From positions 186,001 through 250,000 of the forward strand of contig JADJHR010000006.1 of the NCBI GenBank assembly GCA_016707445.1: 64,000 nucleotides of DNA. Direction: 5' to 3'. The position numbers and the translations under genes are program-made. Source of the DNA: Rubrivivax sp. (GTDB lineage: Bacteria > Pseudomonadota > Gammaproteobacteria > Burkholderiales > Burkholderiaceae_C). Below, one piece after another: positions 25,790 through 34,334 of this stretch. Below the pieces are notes generated by a model. The model ran no database searches. It was not told the origin of the DNA and worked only from the letters and a program-made list of their open reading frames with translations. Position 1 is the first letter of the stretch; each line of letters opens with the position of its first letter.

Positions 25790-26953
25790 CTACTGCGTGG
25801 CCCGGTGGCGCAGGGTGCGGGCCACGTAGGCCATGCTCGCTGCTGCCAGCAACAGGCACAGCAGTAGCGGCAGGGCCAGGTCCAGCGCGCCCAGGGCGCC
25901 GCCCTTGAGCACGCGGCCCATCAGCGTCATCTGCGCCAGCGCCGGCACCCACAGGTGCCAGGCGGCCTCGCCGTCCTGGTTGAAGATCGTCACCAGCGGC
26001 AGCAGCGACACCGCCAGCACCACCACGGTGGCATTGGCCTGCGCTTCCTTGACACTGCGGCAGCGGATGGCCACCGCCATCAGCAGCCCCGACAAGGCCC
26101 CCGCCAGCGGCAGCAGCAAGGCGATGAACAAGGCCGCCTCGCGCGGGCCGAAGCTGAACATCGCCGCCAGCGACTCACTGCGCAGCAGCCATTGGCCGGG
26201 CAGAAAGCTCAGGCAACTGAGCACGGCGATCAGCATGCCGACCGCCGCCACTGCCGCCCATTTGCCCAGCACCAGCGCCGGGCGCGAGATCGGGTTCATC
26301 AGCAGCGGCTCCAGCGAGCCGCGCTCGCGCTCGCCCGCGGTCGTGTCCAGCGCCGCGTTCAGCGCGCCGTACAGCACCGCCATCAGCACGAAGAAGGGCA
26401 CCAGCGCGGTCAGCTGCGCGCCGCGCGCGGCCGGCTCGGCCAGGTCACGTTCCTGCAGCTGAACCACCTCCAGCAGCGCCGGCGATACCCCGCGCACCAC
26501 CAGGCGCAGCATGGCCTGCTCCTGGTTGTAGCCGCGCAGCAGGCTCATCACACGGCCCAACCCGCTTTGCGCCGCGGGGTTGGCGCTGCTGCTCAGCACC
26601 TCGACCAGCGGCGCGCGGGCGGCCGCGATCTCGGTCTCGAAGTCAGGCCCGATCACGACCACCGGATCGCTGAGCTGGCTGGCCTCGAGACGGTGCTCGA
26701 AGTCCGCGGGCGCGGGCTTCACGGCATAGGTCTGGCGCTCGAGGTAATTGCGCAGGCTGGGCGCATGTTCGATGCCCTGCACCAGCAGCACGCGTGCGTC
26801 GGCCCGGCGTTCCACGCCGGCCACCAGACCGGACAGCAGCACCAGCACCAGCGGTCCCATCGCCACCGAGCTCAGCAGCACCACCAGCAGCGTGCGCCGG
26901 TCGCGCAGCGCGTCCAGCAGCTCCTTGCGAAAGACGACCCAGGCGCCCTTCAT
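25790..26953 (-). CDS. natB: NatB-like ABC exporter permease
   Basis: This 387-residue ABC-2 type permease resembles NatB of sodium-extruding NatAB systems. It has an N-terminal anchor helix (about 20-40, LLVVLLSSVAMGPLVLVLLSG), a large extracytoplasmic loop (about 45-200) and about five C-terminal helices. The family motif DTTAGERERGSLEPLLMNPISR precedes the helical bundle. The start overlaps the natA stop by 4 bp (ATGA). Substrate assignment (Na+ or another solute) is by family only. It is last in a four-gene operon with a glutaredoxin-like gene, an alpha/beta hydrolase and natA. Confidence 0.82.
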   Translation of the reverse strand: MKGAWVVFRKELLDALRDRRTLLVVLLSSVAMGPLVLVLLSGLVAGVERRADARVLLVQGIEHAPSLRNYLERQTYAVKPAPADFEHRLEASQLSDPVVVIGPDFETEIAAARAPLVEVLSSSANPAAQSGLGRVMSLLRGYNQEQAMLRLVVRGVSPALLEVVQLQERDLAEPAARGAQLTALVPFFVLMAVLYGALNAALDTTAGERERGSLEPLLMNPISRPALVLGKWAAVAAVGMLIAVLSCLSFLPGQWLLRSESLAAMFSFGPREAALFIALLLPLAGALSGLLMAVAIRCRSVKEAQANATVVVLAVSLLPLVTIFNQDGEAAWHLWVPALAQMTLMGRVLKGGALGALDLALPLLLCLLLAAASMAYVARTLRHRATQ

Positions 26954-27712
26954 GGGTGCGCCCCGTCGGCGCCGAAGGCCAGCGACACGAAGGCCTGCTC
27001 GAAGTCGCTGCTGCCGCCGCGTTCGCACAGTGCGGCCACGCTGCCGGCGGCCACGGTGCGGCCATGCGCCATCACCACCACGTGGTCGCACAGGCGCTCC
27101 ACCTCCTGCATGACGTGGGTCGAGAAGACGATGCACTTGCCCTGCTCGTCGCGCAGCCGGCGCAGCGCCTCGCGCAGCGCGCGCGTGGCCATCACGTCCA
27201 GGCCGTTGGTCGGCTCGTCGAGGATGATGTTCGGCGGGTCGTGCACCAGCGCAGCGCGCCAGCGCGGTCTTCATGCGCTCGCCCTGGCTGAAGCCCTCGG
27301 TGCGGCGGTCGAGCAGCGCGCGCATGTCCAACGCCTCGGCCAGTACTTCGGTGCGCTGGGCGGCCGCGCGGTCGTCCAGCCCGTGCAGGCGCGCGTAGTA
27401 GGCGATGTTCTCGCGTGCGCTCAGCCTCGGGTACAGGCCGCGGGCATCACTCAGCACGCCCAGGCGGGCCAGGCTGGCGGCCGGCTGCCGGGTCGCGTCG
27501 ATGCCGTCGACCAGCACCCGCCCGGCATCGGGTGTCAGCAGCGACGCCACCATGCGCAAGGTCGTGGTCTTGCCGGCACCGTTGCTGCCCAGCAAGCCGG
27601 TGATGCAGCCATCGGCGGCCACGAAGCGGGCGCCGGCCACCGCCTGCACCACCCGCGCGCGGCGCCCCCGGCCCTGCACGAAGCGGCGTTCGACGTCGAT
27701 CACCTCGATCAC
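26950..27712 (-). CDS. natA: NatA-like ABC transporter ATPase (one frameshift)
   Basis: This is the ATP-binding subunit for the adjacent NatB-like permease. The first frame shows Walker A GLLGSNGAGKTTTLRMVASLL and the signature region FSQGERMKTALAR. An extra base at about 27256 then shifts the frame. The second frame resumes with ALVHDPPNIILDEPTNGLDV (Walker B) and STHVMQEVERLCDHVVVM, ending at 26950. Corrected length is 253 residues, normal for the family. The shifted frame happens to stay open into natB, giving a spurious 640-residue fusion. ATG at 27712 overlaps the hydrolase stop by 4 bp. Confidence 0.88.
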
Positions 27713-29181
27713 CGCGCCACCTCAGCCGCAGGCGGCGTGAAGAACGGTGGCCGTGGCAGCGTTTGCGCGCAGCCGGTGTCCAGTGCCAGCGCCGCGCCGG
27801 GCTCGTCGGCGTCGATGAAGCGAAAGCCGAGCTCGCGCAGGCAGGGCACCGACAGCAGGCCATGGCCGCCCTGCGGCACCACCACCGTTCGCGCCAGCGG
27901 GCCCAGTGCATGCGCCACACGCTGCGCGTGCCGCGGCGGCGTCACCGGGTCGATGCCACCTGCCAGCAACAGCACCGGAACCGGCGATACCGGCACCCGG
28001 TAGAAGCCCGGCGCGACGTCGCCGCGTGGCCAGTCGGCGCAGGCGCGGCGGTACAGCGCGGCCAGACCGCCATCACCCAAAAACGCTGCCGGCAACGCGG
28101 CCGGCATCACGGCTGGCATCAGCGGCAGGTCTTCGGCACAGACCACCGAGAAGTGCATGCCCTGGGCCACGGCCGCCGAGCGCGCCGTCCCCGGACCCGA
28201 CAAGGCCAGCCCGGCCAGCGTCTGCCACTGCCCGACCGCTGCCTGCTCGATCGCCAGCGGCAGTGCCGACGCCTGCACGGGTGAGTACAAGGGCCCGCGC
28301 ACCAGGGCCGCCAGGCCGTCGGGCGTCAGCGTCAAGGTTTCGCTGCGGCCGGTCAGCGGCTGTGGCAGTGCCAGTTCGCGCGGCAAGGACTGTTGCAGGC
28401 GCTGCCAGGTCTGCCGCAGCCGCGGGTGGCGGGCGCTGCAGGCGGCGTCGCCGGCACAGGCATCGAACAGTGCGTCCAGCGCCGCCTGTCCATCCTCGCC
28501 GTAGGACTGTGGCAGCACCATGTCGGGCGGTGCCACGCCGTCGAGCAGCATGCGCCGCACCGACAGCGGATGCTGGCGCAGCACCTCAAGCGCCAGGCGC
28601 GTTCCGTATGAGGCCGCGATCAGGTTGATGCGCTCGGCGCCCAGTGCCCGCCGCACGGCGTCGACGTCGTTTGCGGCAAGCGTCGTCGTGAAGCGCCGCA
28701 GGTCGCCGTACGGCAACTTCATCAAGGTCTGGCGGCAGCGCGCCAGGGCCTGCAAGGCGGTCTGCGTGTCCAGTGACTCGCGCAACGGCTGCGTGGCGGC
28801 CGCGTCGCCGTCGCAACGCAGCGGCGCGCTGCGGCCGGTGCCACGCTGGTCGATCAGCACGATGTCGCGCCGGTTCGACCAGCGCGCCAGCAGCCGCGAC
28901 AAGGGGCCGGCGAGGTCGATCGCGCTCTGCCCCGGTCCACCGGCAAAGAAGAACACCGGGTCGGCCTTCGGGCTGCGCGACAGTGCCGGCAGCACCGCAA
29001 AGTGAAGGTCGATCTTCAGGCCGCTGGCGGCCGCAGGGTCCAGCGGCACCTGAACCACGCCGCAGCGGGCCGGGAACTCGACGCCGCGCAAACGACAGGC
29101 CTGCAGCGCCGCGCCCTGCGCACCCGCCCCCAACAGCGCCAACGTGGCACCGCAGGCGGCGATCCAGCAGCGCCGGTTCAC
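27709..29181 (-). CDS. Secreted alpha/beta hydrolase with TAP-like C-terminus (tripeptidyl-peptidase type)
   Basis: This 490-residue exported serine hydrolase has a GTG start (29181) leading straight into a signal peptide (WIAACGATLALLGAGAQG). The oxyanion motif FFAGGPGQS corresponds to HGGPG of prolyl aminopeptidases, IDQRGTGRS follows, the nucleophile elbow is AASYGTRLAL and the C-terminal His is in PQGGHGLL. The C-terminal part (LLLAGGIDPVTPPRHA) matches the TAP-like domain of tripeptidyl aminopeptidases. Cysteine pairs suggest disulfides. GTG 29181 overlaps the glutaredoxin-like stop by 4 bp, and the stop overlaps natA by 4 bp. Confidence 0.83.
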   Translation of the reverse strand: MNRRCWIAACGATLALLGAGAQGAALQACRLRGVEFPARCGVVQVPLDPAAASGLKIDLHFAVLPALSRSPKADPVFFFAGGPGQSAIDLAGPLSRLLARWSNRRDIVLIDQRGTGRSAPLRCDGDAAATQPLRESLDTQTALQALARCRQTLMKLPYGDLRRFTTTLAANDVDAVRRALGAERINLIAASYGTRLALEVLRQHPLSVRRMLLDGVAPPDMVLPQSYGEDGQAALDALFDACAGDAACSARHPRLRQTWQRLQQSLPRELALPQPLTGRSETLTLTPDGLAALVRGPLYSPVQASALPLAIEQAAVGQWQTLAGLALSGPGTARSAAVAQGMHFSVVCAEDLPLMPAVMPAALPAAFLGDGGLAALYRRACADWPRGDVAPGFYRVPVSPVPVLLLAGGIDPVTPPRHAQRVAHALGPLARTVVVPQGGHGLLSVPCLRELGFRFIDADEPGAALALDTGCAQTLPRPPFFTPPAAEVAR

Positions 29182-29543
29182 GCCAGCAGGCGCTTCAGTT
29201 CCCCGCTGTCGTGCAGCTTGCGCAGATCGTCGGCGCCACCGACCAGGCAGCCCTTGACGAAAACCATCGGCATCGTCGGCCAGCCCGACCACATCTTCAG
29301 CGCGTTGCGCTCGCGCCAGCGGCTGAAGTAACTGCCGTATTCCAGGTACTGGTGCGCGATGCCAGCCTGGTCCAGCAGCTTGCGCGCCTGGCGTGGAAAC
29401 GGGTTCTGGCGCATGCCGACCACCACCACGGCCTGGCGGGCGATGGCCTCTCGCACCTCAGCCACGATGGCCTGGTGGTGCTGCGCCACGCGCTGACGCA
29501 CGGCGGGATGAATCTGTTCTTCGTCAAGAATGGGTCTGGGCAT
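29178..29543 (-). CDS. Glutaredoxin-like protein lacking active-site cysteines
   Basis: This 121-residue protein has the monothiol-glutaredoxin layout: VVVVGMRQNPFPRQARKLLDQ, then WPTMPMVFVKGCLVGGADDLRKL, close to the Grx4/5 motif WPTxPQxFVxGxxxGGxDD. Where glutaredoxins carry CGFS or CPYC the sequence reads PRQAR, so no active-site cysteine exists. One cysteine remains in VKGCLVGG. The protein cannot do classical thiol redox chemistry; a structural or [2Fe-2S]-related role is conceivable but unproven. It is first in an operon with the hydrolase and natAB, with stop/start overlap. ATG 29543 gives the cleanest N-terminus. Confidence 0.78.
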   Translation of the reverse strand: MPRPILDEEQIHPAVRQRVAQHHQAIVAEVREAIARQAVVVVGMRQNPFPRQARKLLDQAGIAHQYLEYGSYFSRWRERNALKMWSGWPTMPMVFVKGCLVGGADDLRKLHDSGELKRLLA

Positions 29544-29703
29544 GCGGCACTCGTGGGCCCAAAGGGTATCAGCCGCAGCCCAGGTGTGACCAAGACCGCA
29601 TGTGCGATTGCCACCACCCCAAGCCCGGCCGCGCGGGCTGGGCACACGGCGCATGATTGGGGGCTGCCCGCGCAAGCTTGCGCCCATTTCGACCCTGTTT
29701 GCC

Positions 29704-32463
29704 ATGATGCTTCGTCCACTCACCGCCATCGCCCTTGCCGCCACCCTGCTCGTCGCCTGCGGCGGCCCGTCGGACGCCGAGTCTCTGGCGGCGGCGCGCA
29801 CCGCCGTCGAAAAGAAGGACCATCGCACCGCCATCGTGCAGCTGAAGTCGCTGCTGCAGAAGAACGGCCAGCTCGGCGAGGCGCGTTATCTGCTGGGCCG
29901 GTCGCTGCTCGAACAGGGCGACGTGACGGCCGCCGCGGTCGAGTTGCGCAAGGCTGCCGACCTGAAGTTCGACCCGATCAAGGTCACGCCGCCCCTGGCG
30001 CAGGCGATGCTGGCGCTGGGCGAAAACGCCGCGCTGACCGGCCAGTTCGGCGATGCGCGGCTGGCCGACGCGCAGGCACAGGCCGATCTGTCGGTGGCAG
30101 TGGCCACCGCCTTCCTGGCGCAAAAGCAGACCGAAGCCGGCGAAGCGGCCATTGCAACGGCCTTGCAGGCGGTGCCCAAGCACACGGCTGCCACCTTGCT
30201 GCAGGCGCGCGTGCTGGCCGACAAACAACAGATCGACCAGGCCAGGGCCCTGGTCGAGCAGGTGCTGGCGGCCGACCCGAATGCCGCCGACGGCTGGATG
30301 CTCAAGGGCGAGCTGGCCCTGTCGGTCGACAAGGACCGCAAGGCCGCCGTCGAGTCGTTCCGCAAGGCCATTGCCGCCAACCCGAAGTTGCTGGGCGCGC
30401 ACATCGCCGCGGTCACCACCCTGTTTCTCGAAGGCGACAGCGCCGCTGCCACAGCGCAGGTGGCCGAGCTGAAGAAGCAGTTCCCCAACCACCCGCGCAC
30501 CAAGTTCTTCGAGGCCGAGCTGGCCTACAACGCCAAGGACTACAAGGCCGCGGCCGAGCACATCCGCCCGGTGGTGCAGGCGCTGCCGAACAACCCGCTG
30601 GCGCTGCAGCTGGCCGGCGCCGCCGAGTTCCGCCTGGGCAACCTGGCGCAGGCCGAGAACTATCTGGGCAAGGCGCTGCAGATCAACGAAGGCCTGCCGA
30701 TCGCGCGCCGCGTGCTGGCCCAGGTGTACCTGCGAACCGGCCAGCCGCAGAAGACGCTGTTGCTGCTCGACCCGTTGATCAAGGGCAACCCCGGCCCGGG
30801 CGCGCTGCAGCTGGCCGCTGAAGCCCATCTGCAGTCGGGCGACACCAAGAAAGCCGAAGAGCTGTACCAGCGCGCGGCCAAGCTCAAGCCCGACGACCCG
30901 CGCATCCGCACGGCGCTGGCGCTCAGCCAGTTCGGCAAGGGCAACACCGAAGTCGCGATCAGCGAGCTTGAGAATATCGCCGGCAGCGACGCCGGCGCGC
31001 TGGCCGATCTGGCGCTGGTCAGTGCCCACTTGCGCAAGAAGGAAGTCGACAAGGCGCTCAAGGCCATCGACGCCCTGGAAAAGAAACAGCCTGACAAACC
31101 GCTGGCGCCCATGCTGCGAGGCCGCGTCCTGGTGCTCAAGAAGGACATCGACGGCGCACGCGCGCAGTTCCAGAAGGCCCTGAGCATCGACAAGCTGTAC
31201 TTCCCGGCCGTGGCCGGGCTGGCGGCGCTGGACCTGGCGTCAAACAAGGTGGCCGACGCACGCAGGCACTTTGACGACCTGATCAAGGCCGACCCCACCA
31301 ACGTGCCGGCCAAACAGGCGCTGGCCGCCTTGCTGACCCGCACCGGCCACACGGGCGACGAAGTGGCCAAGCTGCTGTCTGATGCCGTCAAGCAGAACCC
31401 GAACGACGTGCGGGCGCAGCTGATGCTGATCAACTTCCACCTCGAGCGGCGCGAGGCCAAGCAGGCGATCGAAGCCGCCACCAAGGCCAGTGAAGCCCTG
31501 GTGAACCACCCCGACATCCTGATGGCGCTGGGCCGTGCCTACCTGGCGGCCAACGACATGCAGCAGGCCATGAACACCTTCAACCGCCTGGCCGTGACGC
31601 AGCCCAAGTCACCGCAACCCCAGCTGGGCATGGCCGATGTCAACCTGGCCCTGAAAGACCGTGCCGCCGCGGCGCGCAACCTCAAGCGCGCGCTGGAACT
31701 CGAGCCGCGGCTGCTGCAGGCGCGGCGCGGGCTGGTGGCCATCGCCCTGGCCGAACGCCAGCCGACCGAGGCGCTGGAACTGGCGCGCGCGGTGCAGAAA
31801 GACCTGCCCACCGAAGCCGTGGGCCATGTGCTGGAAGGTGATGTCGAGACCTACCGCAAGAACCTGAAAGCCGCGCTGGCGGCCTACCAGCAAGGGCTGA
31901 AGAAGGCCAATCCGCAAGAATCGGCCACACGCAGCCACAACACTCTGGTGGCGCTGGGCCAGACCGCCGAAGCCGAGCAGTTTGCGCAGAAGTGGATCGC
32001 CGATCACCCGCAGGACGCGGTCTTCCCGTTCTACCTGGCCGACCGCGCGCTGGCCGCGCGCGACTACGCCGGCGCCGAAGCGCGCTACCGCAAGGTCATC
32101 GAGCTGCAGCCCAACAACGCGCTGGCGCTGAACAACGTGGCCTGGTTGATGGTGCAGCAGAACAAGCCGGGCGCCGTGCCCTTTGCCGAGAAGGCCAACC
32201 TGCTGCTGCCCGGGCGGCCCCCGCTGATGGACACGCTGGCCACCGCGCTGGCCGCCAACAAGCAATTGCCGCGGGCGCTGGAACTGCAGAAGCAGGCCGT
32301 CGACCGTGCGCCCGACGACGGGTCACTGCGCTTGAACCTGGCCAAGCTCTACATCCAGAGCGAGCAGAAGGGCATGGCGCGCAGCGAACTCGAGAAGATC
32401 GAGCGCATGGGCCGCAAGTACGCCAACCAGGACGAAGTGGGCAAGCTGCTGAAGTCGCTCTGA
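29704..32463 (+). CDS. prsT: PrsT-type PEP-CTERM system TPR lipoprotein
   Basis: This 919-residue TPR protein is a predicted lipoprotein: MMLRPLTAIALAATLLVAC places a lipobox (LVAC) with the lipidated Cys at residue 19. The remainder consists of about twenty TPR-like helix pairs, with recurrent patterns such as ADPNAADGWMLKGELALSVDK, NNPLALQLAGAAEFRLGN and LQPNNALALNNVAWLMVQQ. Length and organisation match PrsT, which accompanies exosortase/PEP-CTERM systems in Gram-negative bacteria. A second such gene lies 1.9 kb downstream. No exosortase or polysaccharide genes are in the window. ATG codons at 29704 and 29707 are equally possible starts. Confidence 0.85.
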   Translation: MMLRPLTAIALAATLLVACGGPSDAESLAAARTAVEKKDHRTAIVQLKSLLQKNGQLGEARYLLGRSLLEQGDVTAAAVELRKAADLKFDPIKVTPPLAQAMLALGENAALTGQFGDARLADAQAQADLSVAVATAFLAQKQTEAGEAAIATALQAVPKHTAATLLQARVLADKQQIDQARALVEQVLAADPNAADGWMLKGELALSVDKDRKAAVESFRKAIAANPKLLGAHIAAVTTLFLEGDSAAATAQVAELKKQFPNHPRTKFFEAELAYNAKDYKAAAEHIRPVVQALPNNPLALQLAGAAEFRLGNLAQAENYLGKALQINEGLPIARRVLAQVYLRTGQPQKTLLLLDPLIKGNPGPGALQLAAEAHLQSGDTKKAEELYQRAAKLKPDDPRIRTALALSQFGKGNTEVAISELENIAGSDAGALADLALVSAHLRKKEVDKALKAIDALEKKQPDKPLAPMLRGRVLVLKKDIDGARAQFQKALSIDKLYFPAVAGLAALDLASNKVADARRHFDDLIKADPTNVPAKQALAALLTRTGHTGDEVAKLLSDAVKQNPNDVRAQLMLINFHLERREAKQAIEAATKASEALVNHPDILMALGRAYLAANDMQQAMNTFNRLAVTQPKSPQPQLGMADVNLALKDRAAAARNLKRALELEPRLLQARRGLVAIALAERQPTEALELARAVQKDLPTEAVGHVLEGDVETYRKNLKAALAAYQQGLKKANPQESATRSHNTLVALGQTAEAEQFAQKWIADHPQDAVFPFYLADRALAARDYAGAEARYRKVIELQPNNALALNNVAWLMVQQNKPGAVPFAEKANLLLPGRPPLMDTLATALAANKQLPRALELQKQAVDRAPDDGSLRLNLAKLYIQSEQKGMARSELEKIERMGRKYANQDEVGKLLKSL

Positions 32464-32488
32464 CCGACCCCGCCGCCGCTTGCCGGCT

Positions 32489-34072
32489 TCAGGCGGCCGG
32501 TTTGGCGACGGCCGTGGCCAGCAGGCCGCGACAAGTGGCACGCCGGCCGTCGCTTTCGTCGACCTTGCGACACAGCGGTTCGAGCCGCGCCTGCAAACGA
32601 CGGATGCTGGCCTTGTGGCTGCCGTCCTTGTTCCAGGCCGCCAGTGCGCGGCCTACGCGCCGCATCGACGCGGCGCTGCGCTTGTAGAACGCACCGCTGT
32701 CGCGCCCGGCCTCGTCGAACAGGCGGCCGGCCGTGGCCTCAATGCGCACCGCATCCGCCGGCGCCAGGTCGACCAGCGCCTGCAGGTAGCCGGCACCCCA
32801 TTGCAGCCGCGTGGCCGGGCCCTGGCTCTTGTCGAAGGCCTGGGCATACCAGCGCAGCGCCTCGTCGTTGTGGCCCTGCTTGCGCGCCAGGCTGCCCAGC
32901 TGGCTCATCAGGTAGTACGGTGAATGGCTGCGCGCCAGGTTGGCCTTGAGCAGCGCTTCGCTTTCGGCCGGCAGGCCGGCCCGTTCCAGCGCGTGGGCGG
33001 CCGACGGCAATACGGCCTGCCGCTCGTAGCCGTCGGTGATGCTGCGGTCGGTATCGGCCGCGTGCTGGCGAACCTCGCGCAGAAGCGCCTCGGGCAGCGA
33101 CACCTTCAATTCTCGCTTCGGCAATTCGATGCGCGCCAGCTCGATGCGCGAGATCAATGCCGACATGCGGTCCCCCCGCGACAGGCCCGGGTCACGCTCG
33201 AGCTGGCGCAGCGCCGGATCGAAGGCGGCCACCAGCGGCTGCCGCCGTTCGGCGCTGTCGCCCAGCGCACGAACCATCTCGGGCGCGCTGCCAACGATGA
33301 CGTCGGCAAACTGGCGCACCTGCGCCGGATCGGCCAGCACCTGCAGCACGCGGGCCCGCAGCGCGTCGTCGGGCTTCAAACCCTTGCCGTCGTCGCTGGC
33401 CGCCACCGCCTTCAACCACAGTCGGGTCACGCTGTCGGCCGCCGCGCCACCGGCCGCGCTGGCCGTCGCCAGCTGGGCCAGCACGCCAGCGTCGTCACGG
33501 CCGGGCAACAACTGTTCGTCATCGGTCTCCCAGCTGTAGAACGACAACATGCGCCATTCGTCGGCCGAGATCGGCTTGCTCAGTCGCGCGTCGGCCAGCA
33601 CCGCCTTCACCGGCCGCCCCCCGGCCAGGCCCAGGCGCAGCAGCTCCATCACCTGCGGCGCATCGGCCTCGCCGGGCAAGCGCGTGACTTCAGTGCCGTC
33701 AGGCTTGAACAGCACCAGCGTCGGATAGCCGCTCACCTTGAACTGCGCGCCCAGCTTCTGCGCACCGGGCTTGTCGCCGTCGATGTTGACGGCGACAAAA
33801 GACCTGGAAAGTTGGATGAAATCCTGGCGGTTGAAGAGCGTCGCCTTGAGCTGGTTGCAGGGTGGGCACCAGCTGGCGCCCCAGTACAGCAGCAGGGGTT
33901 TGCTCTCTCGCGTTGCCCTCTTGACCGCTGTTTCGATTTCGGCAGAGCTGCTCGCCGAAAACCACTGGACCGTCGAAGACGGTACTCCGGCAGCCGCAGC
34001 GTGAATTACCCATCCGAACGCGAGCGACAGGCAAAGGAGGGCATGGGACAGCGCCTCAAGGTTCCGCTTCAT
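32489..34072 (-). CDS. Exported thioredoxin-fold protein with long helical C-terminus
   Basis: This 527-residue exported protein has a signal peptide (to about residue 28, GWVIHAAAAG). A thioredoxin domain (about 35-160) with redox motif SWCPPC (Cys69, Cys72) and cis-Pro segment SGYPTLVLF follows. About 360 residues of mainly helical sequence come next, with TPR-like features near the end (GHNDEALRWYAQAFDKSQG). The N-terminal half resembles DsbD-gamma/thiol:disulfide interchange proteins; the C-terminal half I do not recognise. It lies, oppositely oriented, between two PrsT-type TPR genes and diverges from the second with 262 bp between. A periplasmic reductase or chaperone role tied to PEP-CTERM export is only a guess. 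Confidence 0.78.
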   Translation of the reverse strand: MKRNLEALSHALLCLSLAFGWVIHAAAAGVPSSTVQWFSASSSAEIETAVKRATRESKPLLLYWGASWCPPCNQLKATLFNRQDFIQLSRSFVAVNIDGDKPGAQKLGAQFKVSGYPTLVLFKPDGTEVTRLPGEADAPQVMELLRLGLAGGRPVKAVLADARLSKPISADEWRMLSFYSWETDDEQLLPGRDDAGVLAQLATASAAGGAAADSVTRLWLKAVAASDDGKGLKPDDALRARVLQVLADPAQVRQFADVIVGSAPEMVRALGDSAERRQPLVAAFDPALRQLERDPGLSRGDRMSALISRIELARIELPKRELKVSLPEALLREVRQHAADTDRSITDGYERQAVLPSAAHALERAGLPAESEALLKANLARSHSPYYLMSQLGSLARKQGHNDEALRWYAQAFDKSQGPATRLQWGAGYLQALVDLAPADAVRIEATAGRLFDEAGRDSGAFYKRSAASMRRVGRALAAWNKDGSHKASIRRLQARLEPLCRKVDESDGRRATCRGLLATAVAKPAA

Positions 34073-34334
34073 CGTAAATCCTTCAAGCTGGAATGGCAGC
34101 CAGACTGGGGCCGTGCAACCTTCCCGCAACCCGCCCTCAGGCGAAATGGTGCCACGCATCCGCAGCAGGCTTGAACCGCAGTGTCGGGCAGCGCCTGCCA
34201 AATGCTTCGTAGTTCGACCGGGTTTGAGGCTTGGGTAGCCGGTCCAGGTGTCGGTGCGGGCTGACAATGTCGCGTTGTTTGATCAGCTTGCATGCACGGG
34301 TGTGCAGGGAGCCAGTCGGGTTCCAAGGATCGTT

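Noticed and set aside
25790..27712. A single 640-residue ATPase-permease fusion
   Set aside because: The junction is produced by a one-base shift inside natA. The correct natA continuation with Walker B lies in the other frame, and natB has its own ATG with the usual 4-bp overlap.
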